DNA from: Prototheca cutis
Taxonomy: Eukaryota; Chlorophyta; Trebouxiophyceae; Chlorellales; Chlorellaceae
Length of the DNA: 64,000 nt
Reading direction: 5' to 3'
Assembly: GCA_002897115.2 (NCBI GenBank)
Contig: BCIH01000006.1
Location: 1,043,739-1,107,738 of the forward strand
The notes under the pieces are model-generated. The model searched no databases. It was given only the letters and a program-made list of their open reading frames with translations, and was not told the origin of the DNA. Both the position numbers and the translations under genes were made by a program. Positions 36,001 through 46,000 of the stretch are shown in pieces; the first letter of the stretch is position 1; each line of letters begins with the position of its first letter.

Positions 36001-36775
36001 TCGATCTTGTGTTGATTGTGGTGGGATAAGGGGTAGTGCATGGTTCAAGACTGACTGGCTGGTTTGATGATATGAACCTCGCCCTCTTCCTCTTGCTCAA
36101 ATCCNCCAGGCTGCCACGCCAGTCCGGCGGTCGGCACGGAAATTGCCCAAGACGGGGGAGAACGACGCCGCCACCTCGACAACAGAGGCTTCCGCCCAGG
36201 CCCTCGTGGCCGTAGGGTTTGTCTACAGTGAGACTGGGGGATATGGTCATTTGATTGCTTGCTGACCTTCTGTTTAGGACCAGGAAACCAACGTCATTCC
36301 CCAAGATATTTTGGGAAGATTCCCTCCACTGCAACCCTCTCTACCTTGGCCACCTGCAGTCCCCAATCCGGCGCTCGCCAGCAGCTCAGATCGGGCGGCG
36401 ACCCTGGAGCCTTCCAGCCCCCTGGTTGGGCAAGACTCACAGCCACCATTGCAAGAGGCACTCACACTGTCCACGGGAAGTGGGGAACACGCGCCGGTGG
36501 TGGCAGCTGGAGAACGCACTCCGTCGACGGCAGCTGGAGAACGCACCCCGTCGATGGCAGCTGGAGAACGCACCCCGTCGATGGCAGCTGGAGAACGCAC
36601 CCCGGCGGCAGCAACTGGGCCCCGCCGTTCTGCAAGACGCCAGGTGGCACGACTCGCGACTGGCGTAACAGCTTCCGCCGCCGTGGCCAGTCCGGGGTCT
36701 GTGGAGATGAGCCCCTCTGAGCGCGAGATTCGGCGGTCCCTGCGCCGCTCCTCCCGGAAGAGCGGGGCGCGGTGA
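33089..36775 (+). CDS. long Ser/Thr/Ala-rich protein with CKAP2-like helical motif and RRS-type basic motifs
   Basis: Six exons keep frame: 33089-33163, 33346-33561, 33731-34523, 34668-35944, 36110-36211 and 36278-36775, giving about 970 residues. It starts MGSELDLPDWNASLTTFDGS. The only ordered-looking region is TEYWLRRATQLSSMGDPAGA plus VKVLDEALKRG (exons 2-3), resembling the short TPR-like helices at the C-terminus of CKAP2 proteins and in mitotic checkpoint proteins. The rest is low-complexity, with basic boxes PVRRSARKLPK, GPRRSARRQVA and RRSLRRSSRKSGAR, and a 9-residue repeat near the end. A mitotic or microtubule role is an inference from these two features only. No catalytic domain is present. 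Confidence 0.7.
36504..36615 (+). repeat. 27-base tandem repeat coding for GERTPSxAA
   Basis: About four units of GCAGCTGGAGAACGCACYCC plus seven more bases, in frame in the last exon of the CKAP2-like gene, encode A-A-G-E-R-T-P-S/A-x. The middle two units are identical, so the expansion looks recent. The TP sites would be candidate proline-directed kinase targets. Confidence 0.9.
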
Positions 36776-37065
36776 ACGGCCGATTACTCTGTATGGTCCC
36801 CGCACGTGCAATTGTTGTTGTTGTGCTGCTGCTGCTGCCAGAAGGTATTGCCAGGGACCCACAAAACCTACACTACAGCTCTCGATGTAACCCATCATCA
36901 TGTGCACCAGCATCACACCCTGTTGCGTCATCGCCCTGAACCTGATCTACTCAGCAAATTGCGTGTCTAAAATGGTGCGGTGCAAATGCTGCAAGGTAGG
37001 TTACATTCGTTATTGCCGTGGTCCCAAGGAAGCGTGTCACTGACGTCCATGGGCTTCAGTCAGCC

Positions 37066-37445
37066 TGCCGCCCGGCCGCGCATGCACTCCGCGCTGCATC
37101 GCTCGATGCAGGCTTCGTTCCATGCCGGCACCTGGTGCAGGTTGGAACACACGGCTCGCCCGCACGCACTGGCACAGGCATCCTCTGCTGACACACCACA
37201 CACAGTCACGCACATGTGGGGCGTAACGTCCTGCGCGTGCAGATGCATGTGGATGGTGGTGGGAACAGCAGCACTNGCATTGACTCGACTCCCTGAATGG
37301 ACCCGCACAGGGCCAGACCCCTTTCCCCCACCCCCAACAACACACACTGGTCGACTTGCCTTGGCGAGACCACCCATGCGCCGCATGAGGCGGTCTGATG
37401 TGCAGACCCGCTCGCAGACAAAGCTTGGGTCAGAGGAGTTGTTGT
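37066..37445 (-). CDS. small Cys-rich protein, two visible exons
   Basis: Exon 1 carries MWACRPDNNSSDPSFVCERV and CTSDRLMRRMGGLAK (about 37465-37363). It is joined in phase through a GC donor (AAG|GCAAGT) to an exon that reads DACASACGRAVCSNLHQVPA and WNEACIERCSAECMRG before the stop near 37066. The spacing of eight or more cysteines suggests a disulphide-bonded or metal-binding protein. The 5' end is uncertain, because a secretory signal was not seen and an upstream Met in frame lies at 37536. No family was recognised. Confidence 0.45.
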
Positions 37446-38010
37446 CTGGCCTGCAGGCCCACATGGGCAGCAGCAGGGAGCGAACATGATGAGAGCAGGG
37501 CTCCCCTCGGGGTCTCCGTTCTGTGACTGGCACCACCTAGCGATTCCAGACCANTCCCATACCACAGGCACATATCATGATATTACAAGTGAAGCCACTG
37601 CTGTACCGCACCGAGGTGCGCACCTGGACGCAAGACTGGCCTGTTCTGCGGCTTCCCCATTTCTTGGGCCCCTCCTGGAAAGGANCACCGCAGGCAGTGC
37701 NAGACCAGCAGCCCACCAGGGGCTGATCTGCTCGCAGCCAATGGAGAGCACGCATCCGGTCATATATCCATGAATCCGCGCAAGCATGGCAACTGCATGC
37801 AAGGCCGCTTGGCACCGTGATACGCTGCCCAGGTACCCCAGGCGGCAGGCCCCCTCGACAACGCACCATCGCTTCGCTGCAAGGACGCCCACCAATCTCG
37901 GTCGATTCTCTTCGCCTGAATCACGCAATGCGAAGCCTGTACTTATCCAAATGCTGGGGATCAGTGTCGAGCTCTTTTCCTTGCGCCACATGCCCGTGCT
38001 GTATTTTCTG

Positions 38011-38374
38011 CCGTGCAGGGCAGAAATAATGCAACCAGCTCAGCCAGCAACAGCGTCACATCACCCCGGGGGTTGCTGGGCATCACTGATGGTTGTGAAT
38101 TGTCACCCCCCACAGGGCAATAGGAAGGTGGACCACCTCAATGATGGACCACCAAGGTGTGACAATTGTCGTGCCAGGGTCAATTTCCAGGACCCTCTAA
38201 AACCTCCTTGCACGACCTGCCCTGCTGCCAAGAAGGAAACCCAACCCATCCTCTGAGCGACGTGGCCAGGGAATGCGGGGGCAAACAGGCATCTTGTTTG
38301 AAAAACATGTCCTGCTGTGCAGGTGGGAGTGGATGATTCTCGAGAAGGTTCCATCATTTTTGCCCTGCACTGTA
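38011..38374 (-). mobile_element. TIR element copy C, inverted and internally deleted
   Basis: It begins CCGTGCAGGGCAGAAATAAT and ends near TTTTTGCCCTGCACTGTAC. The text is the reverse complement of copies A and B (for example, the cattggtgatgcccagcaac end segment and the AACCCATCCTCTGAGCGACG block appear in antisense). The zinc-ribbon part is missing, replaced by a short unrelated stretch (about 38155-38215). It abuts copy D head to head. Confidence 0.7.
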
Positions 38375-38388
38375 CAGTAACAGCAGAA

Positions 38389-38988
38389 GATTGAACCCCT
38401 TATTTGAGGTTTGTGACAAGACTCCCACCTGCACAGCAAGGGCATGTCTCCCAAACAAAATGCCTGTTGGACCACATTCCCTTGTCACGTGGCTCAGAGA
38501 ATGGGCTGGGTTCCTTCTTGGCAGCAGGGCAGGTCGTGCCCAACCCACGCCCCTACCGCAGGGAGCAGATGCCCGAAGTGGTGTGCCACGGGCTGCTGCG
38601 CTGCACCAACAAGGAGTGCCGGCCCCCAAACAGCGAGCATCGTCTCTGGAACAGAGACTCTATGGCGCGTCTGAACATGAGGCACATCGTGCAGAGACTG
38701 CGGAAGACCGGCAAGCGACCTCTGCGCTTCCAGCGCCGCAGTGCAGATGAACATACATCCATCCATCCTGGGGGGTTACAGCCTTCCCAACTGGGGGTGG
38801 GAACCCCGGGGGGCTCCTTCCCTCCCCGGGAAGGGAAAGGAGGTGGTCCATCATTAAGATGGTCATCCACCTTCCTACTTCCCTGCAGAGTGTGAAAATT
38901 TTCGGCCATCCGTGATGCCCAGCAACCCCCGGGGTGATGTGACGCCCTTGCTGGCTGAGCTGGTTGCATTATTTTTGCTCTGTACGGT
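38389..38988 (+). mobile_element. TIR element copy D with zinc-ribbon ORF fragment
   Basis: Collinear with copies A and B from TGAACCCCTTATTTGAGG to the right end TGCATTATTTTTGCTCTGTACGG. The ORF fragment VVCHGLLRCTNKEC ... HRLWNRDSMARLNMRHIVQR (about 38575-38710) is open from 38404 to 38895. The left terminus is degenerate and merges with the right end of copy C. The right TIR has decayed (CTCTGTACGG instead of CCCTGCACGG). Confidence 0.7.
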
Positions 38989-39424
38989 ATGGCCGATGGA
39001 GCTTTGCCTCTACAACGACGACAACGAGCACCCCCCACAGGGAACGGTTTGAACTGATCGCTGAGTCGAGTGACGCCAGGGAACCTCTTGTGGTGGGAAC
39101 GGTGCTGCAAACCGTTCAATGGAGCCTTTACATGCATCATGGTGTACAGGCATGGTCCATGCTTGGTGACTGACACTTCGAAATGGCATTTTCTACGGCA
39201 GCGCGGTCACCTAATTCCAGGGGTAACCAGTGGACCGTCAATGGACGTGCATGGTGCTTGAAGAATCAGACACCGCCCACTCGATCTACCAACTGACGAG
39301 TGCACTGCTCGATGTCACAGCAAGAAAGGAAGAAGGCATTGAGAGAGGCCATGCGAGGCCCCTGGGCACATGTTCACAGCACCCACAGGCCTCATCGCCC
39401 ACCATTGGCTAGTTTCCAGGAACA

Positions 39425-40615
39425 TCACTTGAGCAGCATCATCTTGACAAACTCTTCATAGTTGACCTGGCCGTCGCCATCGGCATCGGCCTCCCGGATC
39501 ATCTCATCGACCTCCTCATCCGTCAGTTTCTCCCCAAGGTTCGTCATGACGTGCCGCAGCTGCAAAGAAAGAGAGAAACATGATTCATTGGCACTGCCTG
39601 GCCCCAGCCAGGAATTCCCCGCAGCCTCACCAACCAGTATCAACCAGAGTCAGGCTCTCGCTGGAGAGCTTTGACACCCCCGGGGAACAGCGCAACCCAC
39701 ACCCCAAAATCACAACCCTTTTCTCTCTTTCCACAACCGACCTCGGCGGCGGAGATGAAGCCGTTACCATCCTTGTCAAAGACCTTGAAGGCCTCACGGA
39801 GCTCCTCCTCTGAATCGGTGTCCTTCATCTTGCGGGCCATGAGCCCCAGGAACTCGGGGAAGTCGATCGTGCCATTCTTGTCGGCATCAACCTCACTCAC
39901 CATGTCACGCAACTCAGCCTCTGTGGGGTTTTGGCCCAGAGACCGCATCACAGTGCCCAGCTCCTTGGTCGTGATGGTACCCTGCAGAATTTTCATTTCA
40001 ATTATTTGTTGAGGGTGATTATGACGGGATTACCTTTCGTCCTGCCAATGAGCAGTCTGAGGAATCTGGCGCAAAGCTGCAGCGGTCCCAGGGTGTGCAG
40101 CCGTGATTGAGGCTTTGGGGGCTGCATGCATCTCCCACGCAGCATGCATCAACTATGGCAACTCGCAGTGCCCTCAGCCGGGCCCCGGGCGCGCACACAG
40201 GCCCCGCCGCGCGGTCAGATCAGCCTGGCCGCAGATGCACCCCAGCTGTTCGACCTCCGCTGGAACCAGGCCACCACGTACATCGCCTGTGGTGTAGCGC
40301 ACAGGTTATGAGAGATCAGATGCCGCGTGGCAGCAAGAATCAGGTATGNGCAGGAGTGCGCGCCTGGCTTTCGCNGCATCAACAGGTGGCCCAAGGCCAG
40401 CAGCATCATTTCAATCAGTCAAGCACGCACCATCCTTGTCAAACAGGGCGAAGGCCTCCTTGAACTCTGCGACGTGCAACATGGTGTCGAAATCCGATTA
40501 GATACGCGTCTGATCATGAGGGGGGGGGAGAGCAGTGCGGGGCAGGGCACAGACCACCAGGATCGCAAGCCCCGACGCGTATCTGCTCGTCCGTCAGCTG
40601 CGCGGTCTCCGCCAT
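39425..40615 (-). CDS. CAM: calmodulin
   Basis: A four-EF-hand calcium sensor. Exon 1 at 40615 reads [12 protein letters not shown]. Exon 2 (about 40475-40425) reads [13 protein letters not shown]. Exon 3 reads [40 protein letters not shown] and [20 protein letters not shown]. The last exon reads [40 protein letters not shown] and LK-stop. EF2-EF4 loops have all canonical ligands. As spliced most simply, EF1 reads FDKDG-TITTKE and lacks two residues of the 12-residue loop, and the exon 1/2 junction is also not clean. A microexon or mis-read bases are likely. The gene is undoubted. The exact N-terminal splicing is not. Confidence 0.93.
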
Positions 40616-41299
40616 GGTGCTTCCCNAAAGCCTCGTTTCAAGCCTTCTGTGTGATGCACAAGCGCCGGTTGGTGGTGCGTGGGAGTGATGCGGCGATTGG
40701 CGAGCCTGCTGTATTTGAAGACGCGAAGGATGCGTCCTGGCGAGAGGTGGTCGCTGTCCGCTTGACCGCTCATTTACGCGGGAATACGACGATGTTCGAC
40801 AATCCCTTCCAGGCCCTCCCGTGCGGCACCCGTGCGGCACCCCTCTTGTGCGACTGCACGATGATGTTTATTCCGNACCAAAAATCCAGTCTCAGAACAG
40901 GGCGGGGCCAGGAAGGAGCGCGCTCGTGGGCAATCACCCCTCGACGTTCGGGGGCTGCGCAGCTGTGGAGGACGGGGCCACCAAGCCGCGCGTGCAGGCC
41001 CTTGAAGCGCCTGTTAACTCCAGAAATCGAGATGATGAAAGGATTGAGGGTGCAAATGGGAGTTGTGTCTCCGCGGTTTCTCTTTCGGCGGCCCTTGGCC
41101 TTCTTCAAACGCGCCGCCAGCAAGCGCGATCGGGATTGGCAAGGGCCTTGGGCTATGAACTGTTTGGGTCCCATAGCAGGCGCTACGTGGGTTGATTTCA
41201 GAAGAAAATCTCGTCTTACACCTCCATATCATGACTCAATTGTCCACTATTTTGTCGAATCAAGGGGAGTACTGTGCAGACAAAGACAGGTCAATCTAT
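40616..41299. other. region upstream of calmodulin, no clear gene
   Basis: Open frames on both strands overlap here (about 40770-41174 minus, 40821-41195 plus), but none shows a domain. It probably holds the calmodulin promoter and 5' UTR. Confidence 0.35.
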
Positions 41300-41926
41300 C
41301 TAGGGATCAGCATCAAGTTCAGCAACAGGCAATGTCGTGGCCACCGTTTTCTGGGCCTCTGCAGCTGCATCTGGCCTCGCTGTGGTCCTCCGCTTGTACT
41401 TCTGGCGACTCAGTTCCAGCCACCCAATCTTCCGCTTCTTGGATCCAGAGCCTGAGTTGAGAGGCATTTCAGCCCAGAGCCCTTCTTCTTCCAGCTCTGT
41501 TGCTCACTTGTCGATGTACTCCGGGGAGCGGGTGCTCAGCACTTTGCGAGTGAATCGAAGAAGGTAATCCTTCGGTGCATGTGGGTGCTTCAACATGTGG
41601 CACTGCACCATGCCGTTGATGACAAAGTCTTTCAGGGGTGGCGAGAGGCAGGGGTTGANGGTCCAGCATCGTCCCCACTTTGGGGTTCCCCGCTCGGGGT
41701 CAGCAAGACCAGCTGGCTGTCCACAGCAGCCTGCTGGGACTCGGTAGCATGGATGTCTCGTGGTGGCTCCTGGTCAGCACAGCGGGGTTTGGGCCGACGC
41801 TGCCGCCGGCTGGCTCGGATCATGCCAGTTGTCCATGCGCTGGGCGTCATCGTCGGGTTGAGGAGCTGTGGTGGCTGGTGCTGGTTGACGTTCATAGTCA
41901 AAAAACGCCTTCTCCTCATCCTGCAT
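41300..41926 (-). CDS. unrecognised protein with apparent homopolymer frameshifts
   Basis: Minus-strand coding text starts MQDEEKAFFDYERQPAPATT (41926) and continues, in another frame, EPPRDIHATESQQAAVDSQL, then after a C4 run that needs one extra C, KDFVINGMVQCHMLKHPHAP and KDYLLRFTRKVLSTRSPEYI. A GTGAGC donor follows EYID, and an acceptor near 41460 leads either to LWIQEAEDWVAGTESPE (in phase) or to GSKKRKIGWLELSRQKYKRR (another frame). The regular helical segment looks like real conserved protein. Frame breaks could be sequence errors or decay. I cannot name a family. Confidence 0.4.
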
Positions 41927-42054
41927 TGAAGCGGACCACGGGAATGGATAGTGCAGCCACTGTATCAGTCTGGTCGATGCGCCGGCTGTTGCAGGGCCGG
42001 GGACAGCTCCCTGGTCAGCACCGGACCGCCCCCGCACAACNCACTGCTACCGCA

Positions 42055-42513
42055 TGAGAAAGACCTCGAAGGGAGGGCTGCACCGGCGCCTGCCCTGGGA
42101 CGTGCACACCAGGGGCGGCATTGAGGTTGTCAAGCACGCGCAAGAGGCATGCCTTCACGATGCGGTGGGGGTCGGAAGAGAAGACACCCACCCAGGTGCT
42201 ACGCCGGCATCAAACGCAGCAGGTGCTCCAGGCCGGGGCGAGGCCGGTGGACGTGATGCCCCACGGTTGGCAGTGGGCCCCATCCAGCGGCAGCACTGCA
42301 CGCAACCCAAACAGCAGCACCGCCCGGAACAAGTACGCCATCCTCAAATGCCAGAGGTGTGGCGTGGTGTGGAACCGCGACGTCAANNNNGCNNGGAACA
42401 TCCNCCACCTGGGGGAGAGNCTGGTCCTGACCGGCAAAAGACCGCCGCCTTTTGACCGCAAAACCAAGCTCNCCCCCCTTGCACATCCCCTGCCTCCCAG
42501 GCGCTCCACCTGA
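42055..42513 (+). pseudogene. TnpB/Fanzor-type C-terminal zinc ribbon, fragment
   Basis: The frame reads ARNKYAILKCQRCGVVWNRD followed by V, Ns, and NI, then HLGE and LVLTGKRPPPFDRKTK, with a stop after RRST. CxxC followed by W-N-R-D-V-x-x-A-x-N-I is the last zinc ribbon plus the third RuvC Asp of TnpB/Fanzor endonucleases. Upstream in-frame text (MRLSSTRKRHAFTMRWGSEE) is not convincingly nuclease, and no RuvC-I or RuvC-II motif is present. Several Ns (42387-42404) fall exactly in the motif. It differs from the ribbon in copies A, B and D, so it comes from a second Fanzor lineage. It is most likely a truncated remnant. Confidence 0.6.
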
Positions 42514-43085
42514 TATGATCTGATCACCAAGATACTCCGCAGGCCCTGCACCACGGATCAGCACCATCGAACGCGTGCTGTGAGGCCAGTTTGTTTCTGG
42601 GTAACCCTCGCGGATCTCTTGTGGGGTGCGCCCCATCCATTCCTTCTTTCCGATTCCTCGCACAGCCCAGCTTTTTTGCAAGCCCTTTGGCCTTTGCCAC
42701 CTACCGATCAAGACACTCATGTTTCCCGTACAGGCTTCATTCTCATGTACAATCGAGCATTGTCAGCAGACGGATGGCTGTGCAGGGGCTCTGCAGTCAA
42801 GGGTCTGTCTTGTGGACGAGGAGCCAGTTGGGTTTCGACCGGCAAAAGGTGTGCAGTCAGAGCCGCATCGCCCCTCGCCGCGCCGAGCGTGTGCCTCCCC
42901 CTGGACACAACCGTCTGGAGAGTCCGAAAAAGCATGCAGCACTCAAACATGTGGGCCCGACGGTGGGCAGGCAAGGTGTCCTCTCGGTCCAACGGCCCCT
43001 TGCAGCCGACAGTACAGTCAACGTGCGATGCAACAGAAACACACACACATGCACAGATGCACGGGTCCACCCACTCAACCCCACG

Positions 43086-46000
43086 TCACTCTTGCATGGG
43101 CTCGGGGGCTTGTTCTTGCGCCCCGTGCACGGTCGCCGCCAGTGCTGCAGCGTCGAGCAGGAGCTGCCGCTGGTGGCCCTGTTCCGCCCAACCTGCGGTG
43201 CCAGCGGCCACTGGAACAGCCGCGGCGGCCTCGACAAGCGTGTCGACGGGTGCAAACGGCGGTGCCGTGGCATCCGCGGCTTCTGGTCCGGGGACAAATG
43301 CATCCTCGGCCCCAGCCTGGTCACGCGCGGCCACGGGCTCGGCCTGCTGGGAGGCACGCATCTCCGCGGCCTGGGCGGCTGCAGCCCCGTCGCTCCAGGT
43401 GCGGAAGCGCGCCGCACGCGCGGCGCGCGCAGCAGCAGCGCCATCCCCAGCAGCCTCGCGCCGCGTGCCGTGGCGGTGGAAGCAGTCCTCGGTTCCCAAC
43501 ACATAGGCAATCTTTTTGGGCCGGCCCGCCGCATAGCACAGCTTGCATTCCAGCCCGTTGACCATCGCGCACGGTGGCAGCGGCCCCGCCGCCGCACCCG
43601 GGGGGACGTTGCGTGGCAGGAACGGCGGCGGCGCTGCCGGCTCCGCATCTTCGGTCGTCGCGGCGGCGTTGTTGCCGGCCGCATCGGCGGCGGCAGCGCC
43701 GTGTGCAACACCACTTCCACCGTTCATGACGATTGCCTTGTCGTCGGCAACGTAGGCGTCGACATAGTCACGGAAGGCGGGTTCCAACACCCCAGGTGGC
43801 ACCTCCAGGCGGTCAGCGTCCATGAGGTGCACCCGCACGGCACGGGAACCGCGTGCGACTTCCACGCGGAACGCCGGCTCCTCGCCCTGAAGCACGCGGG
43901 CATTGGACAGGTGCACGGCGTCGCGCGGCGCGCGCCCCCGCGCGCACTCGTACCGCCACAGCTCCACGAGCTTCGCGGCGCCGTCGTCGGCCGCGGCGGC
44001 CGAGGCCTGCTTCACGACGCGGGCCACCAGGCGATCGAGGGTGAACAGCTGGTACGACCCCGTGCCCAGCAGCGCCCGCGTCGCGTCCTCGTACGCGCCC
44101 GCGTCCATGCGCCCGCTCAACAGCGCCTCGGCCAGACCCAAATACCGTGCNTGCACCTCCTCGGCCGTCGCGGGCGGGGGGCCAGCCACCGCGGCCGGCG
44201 GCACGCCGCCGGCCGCCACCGCCGCCGCGCANGTGCGCAGCGTACGCAGCCGCTCGCACATCAGGCCGTACAGACGCAGCAGCACGTACAGCACTTCGTT
44301 TGCGTACAGCACGCGGCAGTGGCACCGCAGCTGCGGCGGCACGCCAGGCTCGGAGGTCGCCGCCGTGGCGTCCGCACCGTTGCTCTCGCTGACGGCCTGC
44401 TCTGCACCCGTCGTCGTCGCCGCCACCTGGCCATTGGCCTCAACAGCAGCACCGTNGTCACCAGCGCCACCACCGACGCCCTCGTCGTCGCTGCCGGCCT
44501 CAAACCCGCCATCGACGAGGGGAATGATGGGTCGGCACCGNGCGTACGCCGATTCGTCGGCCTCGGGCTCGGCCGACTCGGCGCCACCCGAAGCTGCCGA
44601 CGTCGCCACCTGCATGTCAGTGAGTGCTCGGCCGGACCTCAGGCGGCTTGTCTGTGGGTGATTCCGAGGGGCACCAGCAACCCAACCAATGCGGGGGGTG
44701 AAGACACGAAGAAATTTGTTTCTACACCTGCTCTGTACGCCGCGGATGGTTGGACAAAGATATGGGGCCCCCCCCCACACACACAGACAAACACGCACGC
44801 ACACACACATACCACAACCACCAAAAAAGCACCTCTTCATCGGCGTCGACGGCAAAACTTGTGGCCACCTCGCTCTCCTCCTCTTCCTCGACCTCGCTCT
44901 GCGTCTCCGAGGTGCTGTCGGGCTCACCGTCGGCGGCCGTGCTTTCCTCCCCACCCTCTGTGCCCGCCTCGCCCTGCGTCTCCTCCTCCGAGGCCGCAGC
45001 GGCGGCGGCAGCTGCGGCGGCTGCGGCGGCACGNGCAGCAGCGGCCCTGGCGGCAGCAGCCGCGGCGCCCGCGCCCTTGCGGCGCCGCCCGCGGCCACCC
45101 CGCCGGCCCGACGCCCCCGCGCTGTGGTGGCCCGCGCCGCCTGCGGCGGCTGCCAACAACACCGGTGACGTGGGCGTGGCTGTGGCGGCGGCCGGGTCGG
45201 CGGCCCGCCTCGCGGCGGCCGCGACACACGTGCACTTGAGCTCGAACAGCGTCTCGATGAGCCCGTGGAACAGCGCCCGCACGCGCGCGGCCTGCTCAGG
45301 CGCCAGCAGGTGGTCGATGCCCAGCTGGATAATCGTGCCCACGTCCCCGTGCGTCTCGGCCGGGACGCCGTCCCACGCCGCATGCGGAGGACCCAGGAAA
45401 TCGGTCGCTGGCGCTCCGTTGCCGACGACATNGTTGTCAGCACCGAGACCGACTCCCGGCAAGGCCACGGTAGAGACCGCGGCGAGGACGGCGGCGCGGT
45501 CGCCACGGCGACGCTCNGCGGCGTCGCGCACCTCGGCGGCCATGGCCTTGGTGTTGAGCGCTTTCTTCTCGCCCTGCTTGAAGTAGAAAGACCGATGATC
45601 CAAGGACTTGGCGTAGTTGTCGCGAAACACGGAAGCCCACTGCTCCATCAGTGCCGCGCGGGCCGCACGCCACTCGCCGTCCTTCTGCACCAGGCGAGCC
45701 AACACGACCGGCACCGCGACCCCGGGGGACTGGCGCAGCAGGCCCACGACGGCCGTGCCGCGGTCGCCGTAGACGCGCTGCACCGCGCGCCAGTGGAAGG
45801 CACGCAGGGCGTTGGGGGGGAGCATGTACCCGGCGCGGTCGTCTTCGTTCAGTCCTTCCAGCTCGGCAGCCACAGGCTGCAGCGCCTTGATCGCGCTGGC
45901 ATTCTGGTCCATGATCATGTCCAGCTCAAAGTGCTCGTCCTCGGCCCGGAACAGCGCCTCCTCNTACTGGTTCTTGCGGTAGTGCTTGAACGAGTAGTCC

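Noticed and set aside
42591..45239. An 882-residue plus-strand ORF opposite SIN3
   Set aside because: It is antisense to a clearly coding, GC-rich gene. Its composition (Arg/Ala/Pro runs) is typical of a shadow frame.
43086..45506. A frame overlapping SIN3 in which the middle part has a different reading
   Set aside because: Parts are genuine SIN3 exons, and the remainder is intron read-through. It is not a separate gene.
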